Position numbers and translations under genes: made by a program
NCBI RefSeq assembly: GCF_001648775.1
Contig: NZ_LVEJ01000018.1
Location: forward strand, 320,054-384,053
Direction of reading: 5' to 3'
Origin: Pseudomonas fluorescens
Lineage (GTDB): Bacteria; Pseudomonadota; Gammaproteobacteria; Pseudomonadales; Pseudomonadaceae
Length of the DNA: 64,000 nucleotides
The notes under the pieces: generated by a model
Told to the model about the DNA's origin: nothing
The model's database searches: none
The model's input: only the letters and a program-made list of their open reading frames with translations
Shown here: in pieces, positions 1 through 8,219 of the stretch
How the letters are laid out: every line of letters begins with the position of its first letter
Position numbering within the stretch: the stretch's first letter is position 1

Positions 1-17
1 AGGCTGGTTACATCCCC

Positions 18-107
18 TGTGGGAGCGAGCTTGCTCGCGAAGGCGGAGTGTCAGTCACCATCAATGCTGGCTGACCTAGCGCTTTCGCGAGCAAGCTCGC
101 TCCCACA
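18..107. repeat. Paired REP palindrome (REPIN-like)
   Basis: Two inverted copies of TGTGGGAGCGAGCTTGCTCG followed by CGAA flank a 40-bp spacer. Each copy is itself a hairpin. It lies just downstream of gcvP. This is the first of the window's GTGGGAGCGAGC REP family. Confidence 0.9.
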
Positions 108-159
108 GTGTTTTGTGGTGTTCTGGAGTAAGGGGCAGGTAAACCCGCCCCTCATTCAA

Positions 160-3012
160 TTAAGCGTAGCTTTCGATCGACGGGCAGGCGCAGACCAGGT
201 TGCGATCGCCGAACACGTTGTCGACGCGACCGACCGGTGGCCAGTATTTGCCTTCGATCAGCGACGCTACCGGGTACACGGCCTGCTCGCGGCTGTACGG
301 GTGAGTCCACTCGCCAACCAGCTCTGCCGCCGTGTGCGGAGCGTTTTTCAGTGGGTTGTCGTCCTTGTCCAGCGTGCCGTTTTCCACCGCGCGGATTTCT
401 TCGCGGATGCGGATCATGGCGTCACAGAAGCGGTCCAGTTCTTCCTTGGATTCACTTTCGGTCGGCTCGATCATCAGCGTGCCGGCGACCGGGAAGGACA
501 TGGTCGGCGCGTGGAAACCGAAATCGATCAGGCGCTTGGCGACGTCATCAACGCTGATGCCGCTGCTGTCTTTCAACGGACGCAGATCGAGGATGCACTC
601 GTGCGCCACCAGACCGTTGCTGCCGGTGTACAGCACCGGGTAGTGCTCTTCGAGGCGACGGGAAATGTAGTTGGCATTGAGGATTGCCAACTGCGAAGCG
701 CGCTTCAGACCGGCGCCGCCCATCATGCGAATGTACATCCAGGTGATCGGCAAAATGCTCGCGCTGCCGAACGGTGCCGCGCAGACCGCGCCTTCCTTGC
801 GTTCCATCTGGCCGTGGCCGGGCAGGAATGGAGTCAGGTGCGATTTGACGCCAATCGGGCCGACGCCCGGGCCGCCACCGCCGTGTGGGATGCAGAAGGT
901 TTTATGCAGGTTAAGGTGCGAGACGTCGCCGCCGAACTTGCCCGGTGCGCAGAGGCCGACCATCGCGTTCATGTTGGCGCCGTCGATGTACACCTGGCCG
1001 CCGTTGTCATGAATGATCCCGCAGATTTCGCGGATGCCTTCTTCGAACACGCCGTGGGTCGACGGGTAAGTGATCATCAGCGCGGCGAGGTGTTCGCGGT
1101 GCTCGATGGCTTTGGCGCGCAGGTCTTCGATGTCGACGTTACCACGCGCATCGCACGCGGTCACAACCACGCGCATGCCAGCCATGTTGGCGGTGGCCGG
1201 GTTGGTGCCGTGAGCGGACGAGGGGATCAGGCAAATGTCGCGGCGCTCATCGCCACGGCTCTGGTGGTAGGCGCGGATGGCCAGCAGGCCAGCGTACTCG
1301 CCTTGCGAACCGGCGTTCGGTTGCAGCGAGATCGCGTCGTAACCGGTGGCGGCGCAGAGCATTGCTTCCAGTTCATCGGTCAGTTGCTGGTAACCGGCGC
1401 TTTGCGCGGCGGGGGCGAACGGATGCAGAGCACCGAATTCAGCCCAGGTCACCGGGATCATTTCGCTGGCGGCGTTGAGTTTCATGGTGCACGAACCCAG
1501 CGGGATCATGGTGCGATCCAGCGCCAGATCCTTGTCCGCCAGTTTGCGCAGGTAGCGCATCAGCTCGGTTTCCGAGTGATAACGGTTGAACACCGGGTGG
1601 CTGAGGATTGGCGACTGACGTACCAGCGACGCAGGAATGGTGCTCTGCACGGAAGCGGCCAGCGCAGCGAAGTCCGGCAGAGTCTTGCCGTCGGCGAACA
1701 GGCCCCACAGGGTTTCGATGTCAGCCTGCGTGGTGGTTTCGTCGACCGACAGGCCCAGACGCTGAGCGTCGATCACGCGCAGGTTGATCTGCGCAGCGTG
1801 CGCCTTGTCGTGCAGCGCGGCGGTGTGTGCGCCGGTAGCGACGGTCAGGGTGTCGAAGAAACTGGCTTGTTCGACTTTCGCGCCCAGCGCGGTCAGGCCC
1901 TTGGCCAGAATCGCGGTCAAGTGATGGATGCGGTTGGCGATCTGCGTCAGGCCTTTCGGGCCGTGGTAGACGGCGTACATGCTGGCGATGTTGGCCAGCA
2001 GCACCTGTGCGGTGCAGATGTTCGACGTGGCCTTCTCGCGGCGGATGTGTTGCTCGCGGGTCTGCATCGCCAGACGCAGCGCCGGCTTGCCGAAACGGTC
2101 AACCGAAACGCCGACCAGACGGCCCGGCATGTCGCGCTTGAACGCATCCTTGGTGGAGAAGTAAGCGGCGTGCGGGCCACCGAAGCCCAGCGGCACACCG
2201 AAGCGTTGTGCCGAACCGATGGCGACGTCAGCGCCGAATTCGCCCGGGGCGGTCAGCAGCGTCAGGGCCAGCAGGTCGGCGGCTATGGCCACCAGAGCGT
2301 TGGCGGCGTGGAAGCGTTCGGTCAGTTCGCGGTAGTCGAACACGTCACCGTTGCTCGCCGGGTATTGCAGCAGCGCGCCGAAGAACGGCGTCACGTCGGT
2401 CAGTTCACGCTCATCGCCAACAACCACGTCGATGCCCAGCGGTTCGGCACGGGTGCGCAGCACGTCGAGAGTTTGCGGGTGGCTGTGGATCGAGGCGAAG
2501 AATTGGTGGCTGCCCTTGTTCTTGCTCAGGCGTTTGCAGAAGGTCATGGCTTCGGCAGCGGCGGTGGCTTCGTCGAGCAAGGATGCGTTGGCGATCGGCA
2601 GACCGGTGAGGTCGCTGATCATGGTCTGGAAGTTCAGCAACGCTTCGAGACGGCCCTGGGAAATTTCCGGCTGGTACGGCGTGTAAGCGGTGTACCAGGC
2701 CGGGTTTTCCAGCAGGTTGCGCAGAATCGGCGAGGGTGTGTGGCAGTTGTAGTAGCCCTGGCCGATGTAGGTTTTGAACAGCTGATTCTTGCCGGCGATG
2801 CCTTTGATCATCGCCAGGGCATCGGCTTCGCTGAGGCCGTCATCCATGCCGAGCACGCTGGTGCCCTTGATGCTTTCCGGGATGACGCTGGCGCTCAGCG
2901 CTTCGAGCGAGTCGAAGCCAAGGCTGTTGAGCATGGCTTGCTCGTCACCGGCGCGCGGGCCGATGTGACGGGCGATGAATTCGTTGGCGGTGCCGAGGTT
3001 GATTTGGCTCAT
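160..3012 (-). CDS. gcvP: Glycine dehydrogenase (decarboxylating), P-protein of the glycine cleavage system
   Basis: The 950-aa product has the normal length of the bacterial single-chain P-protein. It decarboxylates glycine with PLP and passes the aminomethyl group to the lipoyl arm of GcvH in the cytoplasm. The PLP lysine is visible as K704 in LNLHKTF, followed by the Gly-rich segment HGGGGPG. The start MSQINLGTANEF is the usual N-terminus. It follows gcvH by 11 bp, so the two share a transcript. In P. aeruginosa the same operon (gcvH2-gcvP2-glyA2-sdaA-gcvT2) continues downstream; here that would be off the left edge. A small GC-rich stem (131..152) and a REP pair follow the stop. The copy is intact. 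Confidence 0.98.
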   Translation of the reverse strand: MSQINLGTANEFIARHIGPRAGDEQAMLNSLGFDSLEALSASVIPESIKGTSVLGMDDGLSEADALAMIKGIAGKNQLFKTYIGQGYYNCHTPSPILRNLLENPAWYTAYTPYQPEISQGRLEALLNFQTMISDLTGLPIANASLLDEATAAAEAMTFCKRLSKNKGSHQFFASIHSHPQTLDVLRTRAEPLGIDVVVGDERELTDVTPFFGALLQYPASNGDVFDYRELTERFHAANALVAIAADLLALTLLTAPGEFGADVAIGSAQRFGVPLGFGGPHAAYFSTKDAFKRDMPGRLVGVSVDRFGKPALRLAMQTREQHIRREKATSNICTAQVLLANIASMYAVYHGPKGLTQIANRIHHLTAILAKGLTALGAKVEQASFFDTLTVATGAHTAALHDKAHAAQINLRVIDAQRLGLSVDETTTQADIETLWGLFADGKTLPDFAALAASVQSTIPASLVRQSPILSHPVFNRYHSETELMRYLRKLADKDLALDRTMIPLGSCTMKLNAASEMIPVTWAEFGALHPFAPAAQSAGYQQLTDELEAMLCAATGYDAISLQPNAGSQGEYAGLLAIRAYHQSRGDERRDICLIPSSAHGTNPATANMAGMRVVVTACDARGNVDIEDLRAKAIEHREHLAALMITYPSTHGVFEEGIREICGIIHDNGGQVYIDGANMNAMVGLCAPGKFGGDVSHLNLHKTFCIPHGGGGPGVGPIGVKSHLTPFLPGHGQMERKEGAVCAAPFGSASILPITWMYIRMMGGAGLKRASQLAILNANYISRRLEEHYPVLYTGSNGLVAHECILDLRPLKDSSGISVDDVAKRLIDFGFHAPTMSFPVAGTLMIEPTESESKEELDRFCDAMIRIREEIRAVENGTLDKDDNPLKNAPHTAAELVGEWTHPYSREQAVYPVASLIEGKYWPPVGRVDNVFGDRNLVCACPSIESYA

Positions 3013-3023
3013 GTCGGTATTCC

Positions 3024-3407
3024 TCAGGCTTCGGCTTGGGCTTTGATCAGGCGGTCGTACGCGTCCTGGTCGAGCAGTTTGGCCACGGCCGATGCGTCGC
3101 TAGGTTTGAAGCGGAAGAACCAGCCTTCGCCCAGCGGATCTTCGTTGACCAGTTCCGGGGCGTCTTCCAGCGCCGGGTTGACTTCCAGTACGTCGCCGTC
3201 GAGAGGCATGTACACGCCGCTGGCGGCTTTTACCGATTCCACGGTGGCGGCTTCGGCGCCTTTATCGTAAGCCTGCAGCTCAGGCAGTTGCACGAACACC
3301 ACGTCGCCCAAGGCGTTCTGCGCGAAAGCGGTAATGCCGACAGTAACGCTGCCGTCAGCTTCAGTGCGCAGCCATTCGTGATCTTCAGTAAAACGCAACT
3401 CGCTCAT
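3024..3407 (-). CDS. gcvH: Glycine cleavage system H protein
   Basis: This 127-aa protein carries the lipoyl group that shuttles the aminomethyl intermediate between the P, T and L proteins. The lipoylation lysine is K60 in VESVKAASG, with the standard EWL near residue 11 and a G-D-V-V-F-V-Q-L-P core. An AGGAG-type ribosome site precedes the ATG. It is the first gene of the gcv operon, behind a sigma-54 promoter about 85 bp upstream, and gcvP follows 11 bp later. Pseudomonads usually have two gcvH copies; the neighbouring GcsR-type regulator indicates the glycine-inducible gcvH2 type. Confidence 0.97.
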   Translation of the reverse strand: MSELRFTEDHEWLRTEADGSVTVGITAFAQNALGDVVFVQLPELQAYDKGAEAATVESVKAASGVYMPLDGDVLEVNPALEDAPELVNEDPLGEGWFFRFKPSDASAVAKLLDQDAYDRLIKAQAEA

Positions 3408-3490
3408 GGAAACTCCTCAGGGGGCCAGACTCGTCTGGTGGACGCGGTGGAATAGTCGGGCGCGAAGGCCCTTATTTATGAGGGGTTGAT

Positions 3491-3508
3491 TAGCAAGAAC
3501 GCGGCCAA
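3491..3508 (-). promoter_or_regulatory. Sigma-54 (-24/-12) promoter of gcvHP
   Basis: On the minus strand TTGGCCGCGTTCTTGCTA has the invariant GG and GC separated by exactly 10 bases, as in the TGGCACG-N4-TTGCA consensus. It lies 84 bp upstream of the gcvH start, which predicts a leader of about 70 nt. GcsR-type sites lie a further 64-180 bp upstream, as expected for enhancer-dependent activation. Confidence 0.88.
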
Positions 3509-3571
3509 CGTTTATTTATCGTTATAAATCAATGATTTGCGTGTATTGGTCGGTTGGTTGGCTGCGACGTG

Positions 3572-3589
3572 TGTAGCGAAATCGCTACA
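3572..3589 (-). promoter_or_regulatory. GcsR-type binding site 1 (promoter-proximal)
   Basis: TGTAGCG-AAAT-CGCTACA is a perfect 7+7 palindrome. It matches the TGTAACG-N4-CGTTCCG pattern I recall for GcsR sites of P. aeruginosa. Its centre is 81 bp from that of the next site and about 80 bp from the -24/-12 promoter. Confidence 0.75.
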
Positions 3590-3652
3590 GGCTGGGGCGG
3601 GGATAAAAGCTGAACGGGATCAAAGCCTTGCACAGCGGTGATCGGAGGAGTG

Positions 3653-3689
3653 TGTAGCGATATCGTTCCGCTGTAGCGCTTTCAGTACA
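3653..3689 (-). promoter_or_regulatory. Tandem GcsR-type binding sites 2 and 3
   Basis: Two 18-bp sites sit head to tail: TGTAGCG-ATAT-CGTTCCG at 3653..3670 and TGTAGCG-CTTT-CAGTACA at 3672..3689. Centre-to-centre spacing is 19 bp, close to two helical turns. The first differs from the recalled GcsR consensus at one defined base. This suits cooperative binding of an enhancer-binding protein upstream of the sigma-54 promoter. Confidence 0.78.
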
Positions 3690-3734
3690 GGTGGAGGTCG
3701 TTTTTGAACGGATTTCGAATGCGCCACATAACCC

Positions 3735-3823
3735 TGTGGGAGCGAGCTTGCTCGCGAAAGCGTACTGTCAGCCCACATGTCTGTGAATGAAACACCGCAT
3801 TCGCGAGCAAGCTCGCTCCCACA
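3735..3823. repeat. Paired REP palindrome
   Basis: Two inverted GTGGGAGCGAGCTTGCTCGCGAA copies lie between the gcsR stop and the gcv enhancer sites. The rest of the 3408..3839 intergenic region holds the sigma-54 promoter and the GcsR sites; I see no gene in it. Confidence 0.9.
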
Positions 3824-3839
3824 GGGGGCTGCGGTGTGA

Positions 3840-5348
3840 TTAGGCTTTGTTGGGAATGCCGTACTTGCGCAGGCGATGGGCGATGGCCGTGTGCGAAGTT
3901 TGCAGACGGCTGGCCAGTTGGCGGGTCGAGGGGTAGCTGACGTAGAGTTTTTCCAGCAGCGTTTTTTCGAAGGACTCGACCGCTTGTTCGAGGCTGTCGA
4001 CATCGCTGTCTGACTGCCGTGCGACCGAGGTGCCGGCAATGTCGAGATCGCCAATATCCACCAGACTGCTCTCGCAAATGGCCGCCGCGCGGAAGATCAC
4101 ATTCTGCAATTGCCGCACGTTGCCCGGCCAGCGGTTGCCGAGCAGGGCCGGGTAAGTCCCCGGGGCGAGGCGGCAGACCGGGCGCTGGATCTGCGCGCAG
4201 GCCTGCTGCATGAAATAGCGCGCCAACAGCAAAATATCCTGGCCGCGTTCACGCAGCGGTGGCACTTCAACGTTGAGCACGTTGAGGCGATAAAACAGGT
4301 CTTCGCGGAACAGGCCTTCGCTGACCATTTTTTCCAAATCGCGGTGGGTCGCGCTGAGGATGCGCACATTGACCTTCACTTCACGATCGCCACCGACGCG
4401 GCGGAAGCTGCCGTCGTTCAAGAAACGCAGCAGTTTGGCCTGCAAGTACGGCGACATCTCGCCGATCTCATCAAGAAACACCGTGCCCTGGTTGGCCAGT
4501 TCCATCAGCCCCGGTTTGCCACCGCGCGCCGCACCGGTGAAGGCGCCGGGGGCGTAGCCGAACAGCTCGCTTTCGGCGAGGTTCTCTGGCAACGCTGCGC
4601 AGTTGAGAGCGAGAAACGGTGCGCTGTGTCGCGTGCTGATCGCATGACAGGCGCGGGCAACCAGTTCTTTGCCGGTGCCGGTTTCGCCTTGAATCAACAG
4701 CGGCGCATCGAGGGCGGCGACCCTTTGCGCCCGGGCCTTGAGGGTGCGGATCGCCGGGGATTCGCCGAGCAGCGCATCGAAACCTTCGGCATGGTCGTGG
4801 TGCAGTGCCGAGAGTTGTTCGCCGATGCGGTTCGGTTGATAGAGCGTCAGCAGGGCGCCGGCGTCAGTGATCGGCGTGGCGTCGAGCAGCAAGGTCTGAC
4901 CGTTGACGGTGATTTCGCGCAGCGGCAAACGGAAGCCGTGTTCGAGCAAGGTGTCGAGCAGTGCCGGATCGTTGAACAGTTCAGCGACACTTTCACCGGC
5001 CGGCTCACGACCGTACAGCGCGATCAACGCCGGGTTGGCCAGCAGCACTTTGCCGGCGCTGTCGAGGGCCAGCACCGGGTCGGTCATCGCCGCCAGCAAT
5101 GCATCGAGCTGCAAGTGCCGACGCTGGCCGGGGAGGATGTCGACCACGGTCACCGCTTCCACGCCGAGCACGCGAAACAACGCATCTTTCAGTTCTTCGA
5201 GCACTTGCGGACTCAAGGTCGGCGCATCGATGTAGACGTTCGGCGGGATCATCTCCACCGCATCCAGATTGAGATTGCGCCCACCGAGGATAGCCAGGAC
5301 TTCCTGGGTGATGCCGACGCGGTCGATGAAACTGACGTGGATACGCAT
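3840..5348 (-). CDS. gcsR: TyrR-like sigma-54 enhancer-binding activator of glycine cleavage (GcsR)
   Basis: The 502-aa protein has an N-terminal ACT domain (MRIHVSFIDRVGITQEV), a PAS domain at about 80-185, and an AAA+ domain. The latter shows Walker A GETGTGKE near 222, the sigma-54 contact loop GAFTGA near 270 and Walker B VFLDEIGEM. A TyrR-type helix-turn-helix (STRQLASRLQTSHTAIAHRL) ends it. I chose the internal ATG at 5348 because a 40-residue upstream extension would be encoded by an intergenic repeat. In P. aeruginosa GcsR responds to glycine and activates gcvH2P2. The adjacent sigma-54 promoter and matching sites support that role over the phenylalanine regulator PhhR. Confidence 0.9.
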   Translation of the reverse strand: MRIHVSFIDRVGITQEVLAILGGRNLNLDAVEMIPPNVYIDAPTLSPQVLEELKDALFRVLGVEAVTVVDILPGQRRHLQLDALLAAMTDPVLALDSAGKVLLANPALIALYGREPAGESVAELFNDPALLDTLLEHGFRLPLREITVNGQTLLLDATPITDAGALLTLYQPNRIGEQLSALHHDHAEGFDALLGESPAIRTLKARAQRVAALDAPLLIQGETGTGKELVARACHAISTRHSAPFLALNCAALPENLAESELFGYAPGAFTGAARGGKPGLMELANQGTVFLDEIGEMSPYLQAKLLRFLNDGSFRRVGGDREVKVNVRILSATHRDLEKMVSEGLFREDLFYRLNVLNVEVPPLRERGQDILLLARYFMQQACAQIQRPVCRLAPGTYPALLGNRWPGNVRQLQNVIFRAAAICESSLVDIGDLDIAGTSVARQSDSDVDSLEQAVESFEKTLLEKLYVSYPSTRQLASRLQTSHTAIAHRLRKYGIPNKA

Positions 5349-5403
5349 GGGGCGGTTCAGTGATCTGCAGAGCGGAGGGTGGCAAGTATGCCTTAAATCA
5401 AAA

Positions 5404-5584
5404 GCCCCCTCACCCCAGCCCTCTCCCGGAGGGAGAGGGAGCTGACCGAGTTGTCTGAGGTTTGACATCGACCTGAAAGAACCAGTCGATTATGGATTCG
5501 GTGATGCAATATCAGGTCGGCGTAATTCTGAAGCATCCCCCAATCAGCCCCCTCTCCCTCCGGGAGAGGGCTAGGGTGAGGGGC
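5404..5584. repeat. CCCTCACCC-type intergenic repeat, copy 1
   Basis: The ends are inverted: GCCCCCTCACCCCAGCCCTC with a GGGAGAGGG stem, and its complement on the right. Inside is a second dyad (CGACCTGA..TCAGGTCGG) flanking GAGTCGATTATGGATTCG-type sequence. It fills most of the 5349..5593 gap between gcsR and the DUF5064 gene. Confidence 0.85.
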
Positions 5585-5593
5585 TTTTGAGGT

Positions 5594-5956
5594 TTACTCG
5601 AAATGCTCGGGATTGACCGGATCCCCGGATTGCATATTCAACTTCTGTCGAATGTCTTCAAACATCAAATCGTAATGCTTGTGCACCGAACCGATCTGGC
5701 TGTGAGCCTTGGGAATCCCGTACTTCTCGGCGATCCGCGTCACGTCGCGGGCGAAGTTGTACGCCTCTTCCTTGGGCAGGAAAAACGTCTCCTTCATGTC
5801 CTTGCCCTGCATGCTGCCGTGCAAAGTGAACTGGATCCCTTTGCCTTTCTGCGGGTCGGTGAACACTTCATAGTCGAGGTGCACGTTGTAACTGACGTCA
5901 TCCGGCGTCAACGCGTGCCGCTCGATATGCAAATGACCGGGTTCAAACTGGGCCAT
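5594..5956 (-). CDS. DUF5064 family protein, last gene of the arginine deiminase cluster
   Basis: This 120-aa soluble, acidic protein (MAQFEPGHLHIERHALTPDD) has no signal peptide or membrane segment. I recognise it as the DUF5064 family, which in fluorescent pseudomonads sits at the end of the arc operon. A strong AGGAG site precedes the ATG. The 62-bp gap after arcC contains a stem (GGGCAG..CTGCCC, 5985..6005), so expression may be partly uncoupled from arcC. Its biochemical role is unknown; location suggests a function in anaerobic arginine use. Confidence 0.85.
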   Translation of the reverse strand: MAQFEPGHLHIERHALTPDDVSYNVHLDYEVFTDPQKGKGIQFTLHGSMQGKDMKETFFLPKEEAYNFARDVTRIAEKYGIPKAHSQIGSVHKHYDLMFEDIRQKLNMQSGDPVNPEHFE

Positions 5957-6018
5957 GGTTTTCTCCTTTCAAGGCATGGGAGAAGGGCAGACCTGGGGCC
6001 TGCCCCCGCAGTTTCTAA

Positions 6019-6948
6019 TTATCGGTAAGTGATGCCGGGTTTCGCGGTGGTCACGCGAGTACCGGCAGTGCCCTGGACAATCGCTTCGATGTCCGCCAGC
6101 GAGCCGATTACCGCAACTTTTCCAGTATGGCGTGCGAATTCGCAGGCTGCCTGCACCTTCGGTCCCATCGAACCGGCGGCGAAACCGAGGCGTTCGAGTT
6201 CATCCGGGTGCGCTTCGGCGATGGCTTTCTGCGTCGGCTTGCCGTAATCGATGAACGCCGCGTTGACGTCCGTGGCGATCACCAGCAGGTCGGCTTCCAG
6301 TTGCTCGGCAAGCAGCGACGAGCACAGGTCTTTGTCGATCACCGCCTCAATACCCTTGAGGTTGCGGTTCTCGTCATACATGGTCGGAATCCCGCCACCA
6401 CCGGCGCAAATCACGATGCTGCCCTTGTCCAGCAGCCACTTGATCGGGCGGATTTCGAAGATGCGTTTTGGCCGTGGACTGGCGACGACACGACGAAATT
6501 TGTCGCCGTCCGGAGCAATCGCCCAACCTTTGTCGGCGGCGAGTTTTTCCGCTTCAGCCTTGTCGTAAACCGGGCCGATCGGCTTGGTCGGGTTCTTGAA
6601 CGCGGGGTCGTTGGCGTCGACTTCAACCTGGGTCAACAGGGTGGCGAACGGTACTTCGAAGTCGAGCAGGTTGCCCAGTTCCTGTTCGATGATGTAGCCG
6701 ATCATGCCCTCGGTTTCGGCACCGAGCACGTCCAGTGGGTAAGGGGTGACGGAGGTGTAGGCCGCTGCTTGCAGCGACAGCAGGCCGACTTGCGGGCCAT
6801 TGCCGTGGGCGATGACCAGTTGGTTGCCGGGATGGATTTTGGCGATTTGCTCGGTGGCGATGCGGATGTTGGCGCGCTGATTGTCAGCGGTCATCGGTTC
6901 ACCACGGCGGAGCAGGGCGTTACCGCCCAGCGCTACGACGATACGCAT
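6019..6948 (-). CDS. arcC: Carbamate kinase
   Basis: The 309-aa enzyme converts carbamoyl phosphate and ADP to ATP, CO2 and ammonia, the ATP-yielding step of the arginine deiminase pathway. The start MRIVVALGGNALLRRGEP carries the typical nucleotide-binding N-terminus. Other family segments include VIAHGNGPQVGLL and VICAGGGGIPT. I chose the ATG at 6948, which gives the family length, over one 12 codons upstream. A REP pair separates it from arcB. Confidence 0.97.
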   Translation of the reverse strand: MRIVVALGGNALLRRGEPMTADNQRANIRIATEQIAKIHPGNQLVIAHGNGPQVGLLSLQAAAYTSVTPYPLDVLGAETEGMIGYIIEQELGNLLDFEVPFATLLTQVEVDANDPAFKNPTKPIGPVYDKAEAEKLAADKGWAIAPDGDKFRRVVASPRPKRIFEIRPIKWLLDKGSIVICAGGGGIPTMYDENRNLKGIEAVIDKDLCSSLLAEQLEADLLVIATDVNAAFIDYGKPTQKAIAEAHPDELERLGFAAGSMGPKVQAACEFARHTGKVAVIGSLADIEAIVQGTAGTRVTTAKPGITYR

Positions 6949-7014
6949 GGTGCATGTCCTTCTAATCAGAGGAGAGGCAAACAACTCGATCTTCCTGTCG
7001 GAACCGGGATCCCT

Positions 7015-7103
7015 TGTGGGAGCGAGCCTGCTCGCGAAGGCGTCAGATCAGTCGACATCTCTGTTGAATGACCCACCGCTTTCGCTAGCAGGCTAGCTCC
7101 CAC
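7015..7103. repeat. Paired REP palindrome between arcB and arcC
   Basis: The left copy is intact (TGTGGGAGCGAGCCTGCTCG). The right copy has drifted (TTCGCTAGCAGGCTAGCTCC), with compensating changes that keep its hairpin. It lies inside the arc operon, between arcB and arcC. Confidence 0.88.
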
Positions 7104-7139
7104 CTTTGGAACCGGTTCCTTCAGTGGGAGCTATTTCGG

Positions 7140-8150
7140 TTACAGATCAGCCAGGGTGGAGACCAGAATCGCCTTGATCGTGTGCATGCGGTTTTCCGCT
7201 TGCTCGAAGGCGATGCAGGCTGGCGACTCAAACACGTCGTCGGTCACTTCGATGCCGTTTTTCAGGTGCGGATACTGCTCGGCGATTTGTTTGCCGACTT
7301 TGGTATCGCTGTTGTGGAATGCCGGCAGGCAGTGCATGAACTTGGTGCGCGGGTTGCCGGTGGCTTTCATCAGCTCGGCGTTGACCTGATACGGCAGCAG
7401 TTGCTGGATACGCTCGGCCCAGGCTTCCACCGGTTCGCCCATCGATACCCAAACGTCGGTGTGGATGAAGTCGACGCCTTTGACTGCCGCTTTCGGGTCT
7501 TCAGTCAGGGTGATGCGCGCGCCACTTTCTTCGGCGTACTTGTTGCAGCGCTCGACCAGATCGTCATGTGGCCACAGCGCTTTCGGCGCGCAAATGCGCA
7601 CATCCATGCCCAGTTTGGCGCCGACCAGCAGCAGCGAGTTGCCCATGTTGTTGCGCGCATCGCCGAGGTAGGCGTAGCTGATCTCATGGATCGGCTTGTC
7701 GGCGTGTTCACGCATGGTCAGCACGTCGGCGATCATTTGCGTTGGGTGATATTCATCGGTCAGGCCGTTGAACACCGGCACACCGGCGAACTTGGCCAGC
7801 TCTTCGACGATTTCCTGTTTGAAGCCACGGTACTCGATAGCGTCGTACATGCGCCCCAGCACGCGGGCGGTGTCTTTCATGCTTTCTTTGTGGCCGATCT
7901 GCGACGAGTTCGGGTCGATGTAGGTGACGTTGGCGCCTTGGTCATAGGCGGCCACTTCGAAGGCGCAACGGGTGCGGGTCGAGGTTTTTTCGAAGATCAG
8001 GGCGATGTTGTTGCCCTTCAGGTGCTGCTGCTCGGTACCGGTGTATTTCGCGCGTTTCAGATCGCGGGACAGGTCGAGCAGGTAACGCAGCTCACGTGGG
8101 GTGTGGTGTTCCAGGCTGAGCAGGTTACGGTTGTGGATGTTGAACGCCAT
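7140..8150 (-). CDS. arcB: Ornithine carbamoyltransferase, catabolic
   Basis: The 336-aa enzyme phosphorolyses citrulline to ornithine and carbamoyl phosphate. The carbamoyl-phosphate loop STRTRCAFE and the HCLPAF motif are both present, and the length equals that of the P. aeruginosa catabolic enzyme. Its place between arcA and arcC marks it as the catabolic rather than the biosynthetic (ArgF) type. The ATG is preceded by AAGGAG. A 9-bp GC stem sits in the 69-bp gap after arcA. Confidence 0.97.
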   Translation of the reverse strand: MAFNIHNRNLLSLEHHTPRELRYLLDLSRDLKRAKYTGTEQQHLKGNNIALIFEKTSTRTRCAFEVAAYDQGANVTYIDPNSSQIGHKESMKDTARVLGRMYDAIEYRGFKQEIVEELAKFAGVPVFNGLTDEYHPTQMIADVLTMREHADKPIHEISYAYLGDARNNMGNSLLLVGAKLGMDVRICAPKALWPHDDLVERCNKYAEESGARITLTEDPKAAVKGVDFIHTDVWVSMGEPVEAWAERIQQLLPYQVNAELMKATGNPRTKFMHCLPAFHNSDTKVGKQIAEQYPHLKNGIEVTDDVFESPACIAFEQAENRMHTIKAILVSTLADL

Positions 8151-8178
8151 GATGATTCTCCTTGGATTCGGTAATCGG

Positions 8179-8208
8179 CCCGGCCGCTACGGGGTGGGTG
8201 CGGCCGGG
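8179..8208 (-). other. Intercistronic stem-loop between arcA and arcB
   Basis: CCCGGCCGC and GCGGCCGGG form a perfect 9-bp, nearly all G/C stem with a 12-nt loop, 11 nt after the arcA stop. There is no U-run, so an RNA-processing or 3'-end-stabilising element is more likely than a terminator. Confidence 0.6.
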
Positions 8209-8219
8209 GAGATGGTCGT

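Noticed and set aside
131..152. AGGGGC..GCCCCT stem after gcvP as a terminator
   Set aside because: No U-run follows on the minus strand, and the operon probably continues into glyA, sdaA and gcvT beyond the left edge.
19..3270. A 1083-codon open frame on the plus strand opposite gcvP and gcvH
   Set aside because: Long antisense frames are common in GC-rich genes with strong third-position bias. The product has no recognisable domain and begins inside a REP, whereas the minus strand encodes an unmistakable P-protein.
5349..5468. A 40-codon N-terminal extension of gcsR
   Set aside because: The extra codons are encoded by the CCCTCACCC-type repeat, and the ACT domain begins exactly at the internal ATG at 5348.
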